This document shows, one piece after another, positions 33,501 through 42,636 of a DNA stretch of 64,000 bases. Under the pieces are notes generated by a model. It saw only the letters and a list, made by a program, of their open reading frames with translations. It had not been told where the DNA came from and did not search any database. The stretch covers positions 15,266,931-15,330,930 of the forward strand of contig CAIIXF020000003.1 in assembly GCA_903813345.2 (NCBI GenBank). The letters run 5' to 3'. Numbering within the stretch: position 1 is the stretch's first letter; every line of letters starts with the position of its first letter. A program made the translations under genes and the position numbers. The DNA is from Owenia fusiformis (Eukaryota; Annelida; Polychaeta; Sabellida; Oweniidae).

Positions 33501-35445
33501 ACTGGAATCAAATTAGCTAACATGTTTAAATGGTTAGTCACTTTTTGATAAAATGGACCCTCTTTCTTATAAGATACAGGGTGTCCCAAAAAATTGTACC
33601 GAGACGAACATGGAATATTCTGTGAGTGATGAAGGAATATTCTTGAAATTTGGTCATCTGACAGACAATTTAATTTTAATTTGAGAGTTTCCCCATGTAA
33701 ATCTATTAAGTTAGAGAAAAGCTAAGTACCAAATTCACCCATTCTTCCATGTTTTGAATTTATTACATGCTCTGCATTGAGTATGATAAATAAGTAGGCT
33801 GATTCACAATTTTCTATGAAATTTTAACAGTTCATTGGAAAATGAATTCTCTTTATCATGTCAAATATTTAGCTTTTTTCAATGAAGAAGAAAGGATTAG
33901 TCCTGCTTCGTTTGGGTACAATTTTATGGGACACTTGGTAATTTAAATGGCCACTTAAAAGAGAAAAATGGGTTGTCATGGGTTAATATTATTATGCACC
34001 AAGCTCCCGGCAAAGGAGGGTCTATCCCATGTACCTTTTAAGCACAACTAGGGCACCTGGGTAGAGTCCTTCATTGCAAAACCAGTATATACTCAATAGA
34101 ATCTTAGACATTTTATGCAATCAAACAAATGTTTGTACATGTATTTTCATTCCTATTCAGAAATCTTCATACAATGCTTCATGTCTCTATGCTATGACGA
34201 AATGTAGTCACTCAGAAATTTTACAAAATCAATTGCATGTTCACTCTGATTTTCAGAAATATCATTCATTAGTGAGTATATACATAAGCACCCATAATCT
34301 ACCATACTGTACCTTGTGCTTTTTGTTGTTTTCCTAAAAATGGGAAAGTTGAGATTAAATACACAAACAGGGATGATAATTTGAATTAGAACATGAAATC
34401 AAGCCATAAATTTACACAAATTGCTACTGATACAGACTGGAGTTGGTTGTCAGTAGTAGAAGTGCTCTCCACACATTGAAATCTCTGAGGCCCAGCACCT
34501 CCAATTGCAATCAATTCATAACTGTTACATCAAAATGTTTCTCTTATATAATTCAATGTGCCTCATAAAAAAATGTGTCATAAAAATGTAACAAATAAAA
34601 ATCAGAATTTTATATTTTACTTAAAATTGCAAAATGTTTTATGAAAAAAATCATAAATATTTGACTTTAAATTACGAAATCCTAAAGTGCTAAACAGAGT
34701 TACAAAAATCTAAAATATTTGCACTTTAAAAGATAAAAACCCTAAAATGTTGCTCTGAAATCCAAAATCTGGGGAGAGCACCACAGAGTAGGATCTGCTC
34801 CCATGCAGGAATGTAAATGGGCCAAAAAGAAAACTCAATAGGCTTATTCTTCAACCAAAAAGCAAATAAAAATTGTAAAGTGATATATGCATGCGATTCT
34901 TGAAATGGATCATAATGATGAAATATGGAAAGATCATATCAAAAGCCACAGACTTACAACTTACTTTTTTTAAGTCTGTACAAAAGCATAAATATAAAAC
35001 CTGCATCCAAACAACTCTCTATTTGGGAATGGTACACCTCTTTTTTATTGGTCCCATTTTTTATCCGCTATAGACGTGCATGTTGAAAAACCTTGAAATG
35101 TGCCAATCGGAACACTTTTGGCTGGTTCCTTTCAGTTTAGACAGGTTTCTTTATAATGCTAATTGCTAAAACACATGTACAAAAGCTCCTTTCTCCTAAA
35201 TGAGAAAAATAGGGGAAAGGAACCCATAAAATGGATTATGAACATTGTTCAAATGGCAGTTTCTCTGTTCTATGTGACCAAAAAACATTGACAAAAAATA
35301 AGTGCTGTACATACCTTTTATAAACCAGATAAACAAACTTACCATTGTTAATAGGTTTACTTATAGAGTATGAAGTGTATGGGATGTCTTCGTCTCTTTG
35401 TGACTTCAACGGAGCTGCACTCGAGTTGCTCTGCTCAGCCCCCAT
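30299..35445 (-). CDS. BORCS5: BORCS5 (BORC complex subunit 5 / myrlysin), complete, four exons
   Basis: Exons on the minus strand: 35445-35343, 32414-32158, 31581-31486 and 30514-30299. Phases agree throughout and give 223 aa (the human protein is 196). The N terminus MGAEQSNSS carries a Gly-2 suited to N-myristoylation, as in known BORCS5. Conserved blocks follow in the right order: [68 protein letters not shown] and the ending LEPFSMKPA. Known role: the myristoylated BORC subunit on lysosomes, helping recruit Arl8 and kinesin for outward lysosome movement. The central region is predicted helical. The C-terminal codons are copied into an adjacent minisatellite. The start is chosen by the myristoylation motif and homology. 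Confidence 0.93.
30730..30913. mobile_element. 184-bp MITE with 5-bp target duplication ATGCC
   Basis: TIRs CACTGGCGGATCCAG and CTGGATCTGCCAGTG. Direct repeats ATGCC lie at 30725-30729 and 30914-30918. It lies in BORCS5 intron 3. Size and 5-bp duplication match the 21567-21748 element, though the TIRs differ. Superfamily not assigned. Confidence 0.88.
31486..31581 (-). CDS. BORCS5: BORCS5 exon 3
   Basis: 32 codons in phase 0: [20 protein letters not shown] then [12 protein letters not shown]. Acceptor tttgttgtag, donor GAG/gtgagg. Confidence 0.92.
31620..31880. repeat. Local duplication in BORCS5 intron 2
   Basis: The text catcaagtttatggtcacct through acacagacttgacac occurs at about 31617-31697 and again at 31804-31889. 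Between the copies lies a GACGGACG-type segment (31716-31780). Confidence 0.75.
32158..32414 (-). CDS. BORCS5: BORCS5 exon 2
   Basis: The acceptor is ctatatcatttcag; the exon opens with two bases completing Asp; 85 codons; donor CAG/gtatgt. It includes a charged linker and the conserved VVVAKGNQ and [10 protein letters not shown] blocks. Confidence 0.92.
32835..33051. mobile_element. 217-bp Tc1/mariner-type MITE
   Basis: TACAGGGTGGTCCAAA at the left end and TTTGGACCACCCTGTA at the right are inverted repeats starting and ending with TA, as expected for Tc1/mariner-superfamily insertions. Non-coding; in BORCS5 intron 1. Confidence 0.8.
33575..33940. mobile_element. 366-bp Tc1/mariner-type MITE
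   Basis: Ends TACAGGGTGTCCCAAAAAAT and ...ATGGGACACTTGGTA are imperfect TIRs (the inner GGTACAATTTT/AAAATTGTACC pairs well). Same end style as 32835-33051. Confidence 0.65.
33941..35342. other. Remainder of BORCS5 intron 1
   Basis: AT-rich; no exon or repeat structure that I can support. Confidence 0.5.
35343..35445 (-). CDS. BORCS5: BORCS5 exon 1 (start codon, myristoylation motif)
   Basis: The ATG is at 35445; 34 codons plus one base, donor AATG/gtaagt. The low-complexity N-terminal tail is typical of this protein. Confidence 0.88.
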
Positions 35446-35699
35446 GTTTATAGAGTGTCGACTCAGGCTTGTAATATCTGTTTCTCTATCTCATTATTCT
35501 GGAAGAAAATATGCATTGTACATGTATATAATTATACGGTGGTAATGATGGAACTGTATGAGCATGCTGGTGTCCTTACATCTATCTTAAATGTCTGCAA
35601 ATATACAAAGGGCTAGTTTAACCAGAACAACGGCAACGCCAAAGCGTAGCGAATCCCATCGAACAGCCATGGATGGCATTTTAACAAACAAAGTATATA

Positions 35700-36370
35700 G
35701 CAAAAATGGCAGGCATTTTTCAAAATGGCCGCCTTATACCAAAAGTGTCATTAGACCATTTGCCATACTTATAGTATTCACATACCAAATATGAACAAAA
35801 TTGCTCCACTACTTTTCAAATTATAGTAGCCATTTTGAAAAATGGCCGCCTTCTACCAAAAGTGTCATTAGACAGTGTGCCATGCTTACAGTATTCACAT
35901 ACCAAATATGAACAAAATCGCTTCACTACTTTTCGAATTATTATAAAATACATTAAAATGGCGGCCATTTTTCAAAATTTTTTCAAAATGGCTACCTTCT
36001 ACTAAAAGTGTCATAGGATAGTGTGTCATGCTTTTAGTATTCACATACCAAATATGAACAAAATCGCTCCACTACTTTTCGAGTTATAGTAAAATACGTT
36101 AAAATGGCGGCCATTTTTCAAAATGGCCACCTTCTACCAAAAGTGTTATTAGACAGTGTGCCATCCTTATAGTATTCACATACCAAATATGAACAAAATC
36201 GCTTCACTACTTTTCGAGTTATAGTAATATAGGTTAAAATGGCCACCTTCTACCAAAAGTGTCTTTAGACAGTGTGCAATGTTTATAGTATTCACATACC
36301 AAATATGAACAAAATCGCTCCACTACTTTTCGAGTTACAGCAAAAATCGTAAAATAACGAGTAAAGGCCA
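35700..36370. repeat. ~120-140-bp tandem repeat with AAAATGGCCGCC motifs
   Basis: About five units carry ttctaccaaaagtgtcatta, tattcacataccaaatatga and acttttcgagttatag. It lies just upstream of BORCS5 exon 1. Confidence 0.85.
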
Positions 36371-36611
36371 CCATTTTTCAAGATGGCTGCCATGTGCTTC
36401 TTTAATATCTACATTTCTAGCTTTATTAATGTCCTATATAATTTTTTTACATCTAAAACATATTGCTATTACAGTTTTACATATTGCACCTAAATTACTG
36501 TAAATTCGGCACTAAAATGGCCGCCATTTTGAAATGAGCTGCCATTTTGAAAATCGGCTTTCGAGCAGAACTTCTACCTCCATAGGGTATATGTGTACAA
36601 AATATGAACAA

Positions 36612-36815
36612 AATCAGGCCAACGGTATTTGAGTTATTGCCGGGACAGACGGACGTACAGACGGATTGACGGACGGACATCTTGTAATATATAGATACAC
36701 TGTCCCACATGTTTTGTTAAAGAGCAACTGAAGCATACAATCTTTCCACAAAGATAAATTCAGACGGACGGACGGAGGCGTTCCCTATATCCCTCCGAAC
36801 TTCGTTCGATGGGAT
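36612..36815. repeat. Dispersed GACGGACGG / CCGAACTTCGTT repeat, copies 2 and 3
   Basis: Copy 2 (36612-36690) begins cggtatttgagttattgcc and shares that opening with the copy at 22036. Copy 3 (36758-36815) ends ccgaacttcgttcgatggg. They seem to be parts of the same family. Confidence 0.6.
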
Positions 36816-36904
36816 AATTATTGACACAGAGTCTATGATATACAGTTTTATGCTTGACTGCTAGTCTACTCATTCTCAAAAGTTTGTATCTATTCATTCA
36901 TGAT

Positions 36905-36941
36905 ACCTGAGACTAACATATTTATGTTAGTCTCAGATGAT
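36905..36941. repeat. Near-perfect palindrome
   Basis: CTGAGACTAACATA and its complement TATGTTAGTCTCAG are separated by only a few bases. No function assigned. Confidence 0.8.
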
Positions 36942-37242
36942 ACCAAAAAGATACAAGCATCCTTTATGAATCATGGGGATAGCGCTATTTTTATGAGGAG
37001 TACATCACCACGAGAACATGAATTCAGTGAAGGGAAGAACAAGTGTTCAGGGGGGTCTGGGACGGAGAAAAATTTTGAAGGTTGCTTGTATTTGGAGTGT
37101 ATTTGCAACCATCTGGAACGCCTATGCGTACCAGGCACTACACCCATATGCGTGTTTTACTTCTCTGCCATGTTATTTCGGAAAAAATTAACATGGCTGA
37201 AACTCCCCAGTTACAAAAGGATACAGCTTTGCTGCACATTAG

Positions 37243-38030
37243 AATCTAAACACAAATTCTCTAGATAAGTTCATGTGGTGAAAATAACGAAATAATGAAA
37301 TGTTACCGTGTGTCTACTTAGCAGTTTGTTCTATGTCATCCATCCTGCTAGGTTATAGTGTTGTCGCGATGTGCCATAATCGTACATCGATGCATCGGCA
37401 ATTTTCAGGAGTAAACATCGATGCACATCGCGATGTACATCGAGAAAAAGTCCGAGAAAAGTGCACTGAAATACCGAACGCTAATGCACTAAAATACCGA
37501 ACAGAACAAATTAATAAGAGTACGCTGGTACATACGGGAACTTCTAGTAACGGTGAAATGAAAGTAAAAAGTAATTTTTTTAGATTAATGGTTCATTTCG
37601 ACTAGCTAAAGCAGTTTTAAAGCGAAAGAATATCAGAAAACATTGGAAAATGAAATAAGTCATGAGAAAGGTAAGCGATTTGCGTCAAAGTAAGATAAGA
37701 AAGGGTGATTTTTAGCAAATTCAATTTTTTTTAAAAACATCGATGTTTTGTTTCAGACATCGATGCATCGCCAGAATCAGCTTTGGCGATGTATATCGCG
37801 ATGTATCGATTAATCGCGACAACACTACTAGGTTACATTGTGGAACGCAGCCAAACACGACAATGAAGGCAACAACATGTCGATGTTGATCTTAACAGAA
37901 TTTTTGGAAATTTAGATCGGCCATTTTGCAAACTCACGTGACTAACACGTGACAAGTAGACACACGGTAACATTTCATTATTTCGTTATTTTCACCACAT
38001 GAACTTATCTAAAGAATTTGTGTTGAGATT
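37243..38030. mobile_element. Foldback element with ~76-bp arms, carrying a hAT insertion in its loop
   Basis: 37243-37318 and 37955-38030 are inverted copies with very few mismatches (shared core gttcatgtggtgaaaataac). The loop contains the hAT-like element 37356-37827; without it the element would be ~310 bp. Confidence 0.85.
37356..37827. mobile_element. 472-bp hAT-like non-autonomous element with 8-bp target duplication
   Basis: TIRs TAGTGTTGTCGCGAT and ATCGCGACAACACTA. Target duplication CTAGGTTA at 37348-37355 and 37828-37835. Repeated ACATCGATG/CGATGTACATCG motifs lie next to both ends. The 8-bp duplication and TIR form are characteristic of hAT. No transposase. Confidence 0.9.
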
Positions 38031-38869
38031 CTATACATTACTATCTGAAATATACAAAGATTAGGATAAATATAAATGTTCTTATTTTTACATAAACTGT
38101 TTCAATATGGTCATTTGATTGCTTATTTTTTAAATTCAAAGTACTCACAAACATTACTGTTTTGACTGTAGATCTAATCCAAGATTAAAATTTATCCGGA
38201 TTGGATTGGATTATTGGATTGGGATCGTACGAATTCACGCGCGGCCCCTGGCCCAAACTGCTTTGGTTAGCTGTGATAAAACAGACTCCTGGTACCCCTT
38301 TGGTAAACTTGGTAAAGCCTGGCTACGTATATCCTTACCTTCTAGACAGAAATAGATCTAGACTACAAAATTATTAAGAAAAAATTAAAAAATTGATTTT
38401 CACAGGAAGTGTACGTGAAGGTGTATTTTCCGGATAAGAAATCTCTTCAACGACAACGTTAATTTATCTAGAGTGAAGCAAATTTTAGTTACGTTGTGGT
38501 GATCTGACATTGAACGACGCCTAGCACACCTTTTTTTATAAATCAATGGATACATTTATATATCTAGTATAGTCTAGTCTAGAACTGCTTTTGACGCACG
38601 TGATTCGCAGTTTAAACTTTAAAACTTTATCTAGCGGGAAAAGATAAGTAAAGATAAACACCAGTTCGCTGCACTTGTGTAGCGTTTGCCCATATGGACT
38701 TTGCCTAAAGTTACAGTAAACATTGTACAAAGGAAGAAGAGAAATAAATCTACAAAGGGAAGTTAGACTAGGGTCTAATAGAATAATCTAAGGCCTCTAA
38801 GATCAATGAATGAGGCAGAACCGGTGGGGGGGTACTGGTCAAATTTTTGTACAGGGGTGCCACTGAGAC

Positions 38870-39200
38870 TCAAAATATCTACCCACATTTAGGGATTTTT
38901 TTCTTTTAAAATGGACCCACATCTAGGGTTCTTCTTTCAAAAATAGACCCATATCTAGGGTTTTTCTTTCAAAATAGACCTGCATCTACGTTTTTTCTTT
39001 CAAAGATAGACCCACTTCAAGCCAATTTTTAAAAAACAAACAAGACCCACTTTCAGCGATTTTTTTTCAAAAACAGTACCCAGTTTTAGGATTTTTCAAA
39101 AAGAAGACCCAGTTGATTTTTTCATCAAAATGGGACCCATATCTTTTTTTATCCTTGAAACGGGACCCACATCTAGGGATTTTTTAGCGAAAAAGTGACC
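38870..39200. repeat. Degenerate ~45-bp repeat (acccacatctagggttttt)
   Basis: About seven diverged units. Low-complexity; no coding signal. Confidence 0.65.
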
Positions 39201-39292
39201 CACTTGAGCGGCACGTCCCCATATAGCCAATATATGGGAGTACACTTTTTGGTGCTTTTCTGGCACAGATGGTAGAATTTTTCTTGGGAAAT

Positions 39293-40285
39293 ACAGGGTG
39301 ACCGGAAAAAAAGGAGACCATTGAAATAGGCAATATCTCCTAAAATAGACTAGTGACATCAATGAAATTTTGCATACATCAGGACAGTTCTATGGAAATT
39401 TGTTCCTGAAAGTGTCAATACAAGCAGTCTACTGGTTCAGGAGCTATGATCATTTACATAACATGCTCCAAATAGGCGCAATTGAGACCAACGCAGAGCT
39501 GGATACATTTGGCAAATACCCTTACATATTCCGACCTTGTTATGGCATTACATTTAGCATTTATTGCCACCTTTAGGTCAGCAATTGTCTCAGGATTGTT
39601 TTGGTACACATTGTCTTTCAAATTGCCCCACAAAAAGAAATCAGGTGGATTCAAATTTGAGGTGTATGGAGACGAAGCTTATCTGACCTATGGCTTCTGA
39701 CTCAGTGGTCCCACTCAGTTACAGTATCATCCTAAGGAGGTTTTGGGCAGCCCTTGGTTTTCATATGGGATTTAATTGTGCCATATAGTGGTTTTAGTAA
39801 CATGGCACTATGCCCAATACCTAAAGTGACTCTTAAGATTTGGTAAATCAGCACTTTGGCAACAGGATGATGAACCACATGTCAGATAACCCTTCATTGC
39901 CATTACAGCCTAGACTTGAATCCTGCTGATTTCTTTTTGTATGGATATTTGAAAGACAATCTATACCAAAACAATCCTCAGACTATTGTTGACCTAAAGA
40001 AGGCAATCACTGCTATATGTAATGCCATAATAATGCCATAGAGGGCAGAACATGTAAGGGTAGTTTGCCATATGAATCCAACTCTGCGTTGGTCTCAATT
40101 GTGCCTATTTGGAGCATGTTATGTAAATGATCATAGCTCCTGAACCAGTTGAATGCTTGTATTGAAACCTTCAGTAACAAATTTCCATATAACTGTTCCA
40201 GTGTATGCAAAATTTCATTGATGGCACTTGTCTAGTTTAGGAGAAATTGATTACTTCAATGGTCTCCTTTTTTTCCGGTCACCCA
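39293..40285. mobile_element. Inverted pair of IS630/Tc1-mariner transposase 3' ends
   Basis: The outer TIRs ACAGGGTGACCGGAAAAAAA and the complementary end at 40265-40285 begin two ~380-bp inverted arms. Each arm encodes the same transposase tail: minus strand 39454-39654 reads NPPDFFLWGNLKDNVYQNNP, and plus strand ~39910-40020 reads NPADFFLYGYLKDNLYQNNP. This PPDFFLWGYLK wording is standard in DDE_3 (IS630/Tc1-mariner) transposases. A decayed WQQDDEPH lies further upstream on the plus strand (~39856). Catalytic core and N-terminus are missing and stops occur, so it is inactive. Confidence 0.8.
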
Positions 40286-40359
40286 AGCGCCTTCTTTAGG
40301 AGGTATTTCCTTATAAAATTCTGATATTTGTGTATTCTGGAGGTTTCAAAGTCGGACAA

Positions 40360-40600
40360 TCATGGGCGAGACACGATCAAATGCAGGATTATATCTGGTA
40401 CAAATGATGTTCAATAATGAAACAATGTATTGTACAACTGTGATAATTTTAAACGATGTAATAATGCATTCGATTGGTACAACTGTGACAATGTCAAAAA
40501 ATGGTAACACTGTTACAAACAGATACAATTTTCCATAATATAACAGTGTGTGGTACCAAAGTGTCAATTTTAAATCATGTAAAAATGTTTTGTACAACCA
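40360..40600. repeat. Low-complexity degenerate repeat (ttgtacaactgtgacaat)
   Basis: Loose 60-70-bp units with acaactgtgataat / acactgttacaaac variants. No coding evidence on either strand. Confidence 0.5.
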
Positions 40601-40614
40601 TTTTCAGAAGTTCA

Positions 40615-41520
40615 ATTCTGACTTTATATTTGAGATTTGACCTTCAATGACCTTTTCAAGGTCAAAAAATTGCTTCAAATTGACCAATGTTTTTTTTAAA
40701 ATCATCTACAATTACACAATCTGACTTGAAATTTGAGATTTGACCTTCAATGACCTTCTCAAGGTCAAAAAAGGTCAAAAAGGTTTATCCCGTGCCATGA
40801 CTATAGTCCTGAGAACGTCTCAATCTTTTGCCTGTACAATTACAACATGGGAGAATTTTCTAAGCCTCTTACACTTAAGATACCTACTTCAATTAAATAG
40901 ATTCCTGGGTATTTTAGCATTCTTTTTGTGCAGTTGAATCCACAATTATCTGGGGTTTATCGGCAGAACGGGAACATTTTTCTTTTTCATCAAGAGAGAT
41001 TCCATCACTTTTCTAGATGGCGGTTGAATTTAATAGGGGATTCCCCGTTTGACTGGCCAGGAAGTGGCCCAGAAGTACCAATAAATGGAGGAATTTGAGG
41101 GTTGAAATAAGTTGAATATTACACGCAAATATTGCGATCAAAAACGTAAATTTCTTCGTTCTGCCGATAAACCCAGATAATTGTGGATTCAACTACACGA
41201 AAAGATTGCTAAAATACCAAGGAATCTATTGAGGCATAGAAAATTCTCCCATGTTGTAATCGTACAGGCAAAAGATTGAGACATACTCAGGACTATAGTC
41301 CTGGCACAGGATAAAAAAGTTCTTTTTTCAACTTGTTTCAATTTTTTTTCAAAAGCATCTACAAATTCAACAGTTCAAATCTGGCTAATATAGATTTGAC
41401 CTTCAATGACATTCTCAAGGTCAAAAATAATTTGACCTTCAATGACCTTCTCAGTGTCAAAAAAGTCTTTTTTCATCTTGCTTCAAATTGTCACCAATTT
41501 TTTTTCAAAATCATCTGAAC
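40615..41520. repeat. AGGTCAAAAAA / TTGACCTTCAATGACC repeat interrupted by a foldback
   Basis: Units with gatttgaccttcaatgacct and tctcaaggtcaaaaa occur before (40630-40785) and after (41390-41520) the foldback at 40786-41314, which appears to have inserted into them. Confidence 0.7.
40786..41314. mobile_element. Foldback element with ~160-190-bp arms
   Basis: 40786-40975 pairs with 41157-41314 in inverted orientation (ends TTTATCCCGTGCCATGACTA and complement of TTTATCCTGTGCCAGGACTA). About 180 bp of unique spacer lies between. No ORF. Confidence 0.8.
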
Positions 41521-41539
41521 TAATGATATTGTGAGCAAC

Positions 41540-41619
41540 ATAGGCCCAGGTTAAGTACTGTAGTAATCCATACATGAATTATATGTATGGATTACTACAG
41601 TACTTCACCTGGGCCTATG
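41540..41619. mobile_element. 80-bp hairpin mini-element with 8-9-bp target duplication
   Basis: Arms 41540-41575 and 41583-41618 are inverted copies with one mismatch (ATAGGCCCAGGT outer end), loop 7 bp. GTGAGCAAC flanks it at 41531-41539 and 41620-41628. A related repeat on the minus strand at ~57690-57720 has a single gtgaacaac followed by taggtggtgac, i.e. the unoccupied site. Confidence 0.85.
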
Positions 41620-41669
41620 GTGAGCAACTAGGTGGTGACATTTTGTCATGTTAATGCCTTGTTTGTGGA

Positions 41670-42600
41670 CTGGTAAGATCCTGAAATGCAAATGGCACGA
41701 TGGATGACTCTTCACCTCATTTTGACCAATGGTGATCACATACAAATCACATGATCAATTTTATCTCGACGCTGATCATGCTGAATTTATTTGAAATTAA
41801 GTTTCAAGCTACCGTTTTAGAACGAGAATAGGTCACATGACCTTGTGCCAGATCCATTGCATTCTTTTCAGTTGACCTCGATGACCTGTTCAAAGTACAT
41901 TTAGTCCTAATATTATCGCACAACAATTTTCGAAACAATATTTTACATCTACAGAGATAAGATGCATCTAAGCATCTAAGGTACGTAAAACTAGATGAAT
42001 AACTGAGGTAATAGTGATAAATAGGCGTGAGAGTCGGCGGTCTTGAAGTAGACTTGAATCTTGTATCCAATTCTGTTGCTTGTTGATACTATCCTTTGCA
42101 GAATGATGACTCCCAGTTCATGACAAAATCTACATAATTCACTTACTTTTCTGTCTTTATTTGGCGTTTGGAGGGAGTCAAACTTTGTCAGATGAATCTC
42201 ACTTCTTGCGCAATCGAATTTATGACAATTGCGGAAGTAAATAATTAAAGAAAAATGAAGAGTTATTTCTAAATATATTAATAAATCATGAAGATTGGAA
42301 GTAATGGTGTTGAGCTGGTGTTATTAACATTTAAAAGATGTACAGTGCATATTTTAGCTATTTAGGGCAACCGTACGATAATTAGGACCGTGCGATAAGA
42401 CCGTTTCACCTAAATTTCACTTGTCCCCACCTGGGATGTTACGTCTATATAACAAAATGGATAAACTTCCATCAGAGGAAATTCTATTTTCATCATTTTC
42501 ACCAAAAAGAGGTAGATTTGTATCCAAATAGTTTATGTATGTTATAGTAACATTCTGTTACTGAAAAGCTAATCAGGAACTTTTTACTTTGTCATTTCAG
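41670..42600. other. Upstream region of the BTB-Kelch gene
   Basis: No protein-coding exon recognised. A 5' non-coding exon probably lies here, because the coding exon begins after a splice acceptor (tttgtcatttcag ending 42600); a possible donor is gag/gtagat near 42511. Confidence 0.4.
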
Positions 42601-42636
42601 GTGATCCAGTAATAATTATCCAGCTAGTTGCTGAAA

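Noticed and set aside
613-35445. MEAK7-BORCS5 functional cluster for lysosome/mTOR control
   Set aside because: Both proteins act at lysosomes, but the genes are divergent in strand and separated by unrelated genes; proximity alone is weak evidence.
37300-37605. 101-codon ORF
   Set aside because: Falls within the hAT-like and foldback elements, with no transposase motif.
40346-40597. 83-codon minus-strand ORF
   Set aside because: Low-complexity repeat translation; no motif.
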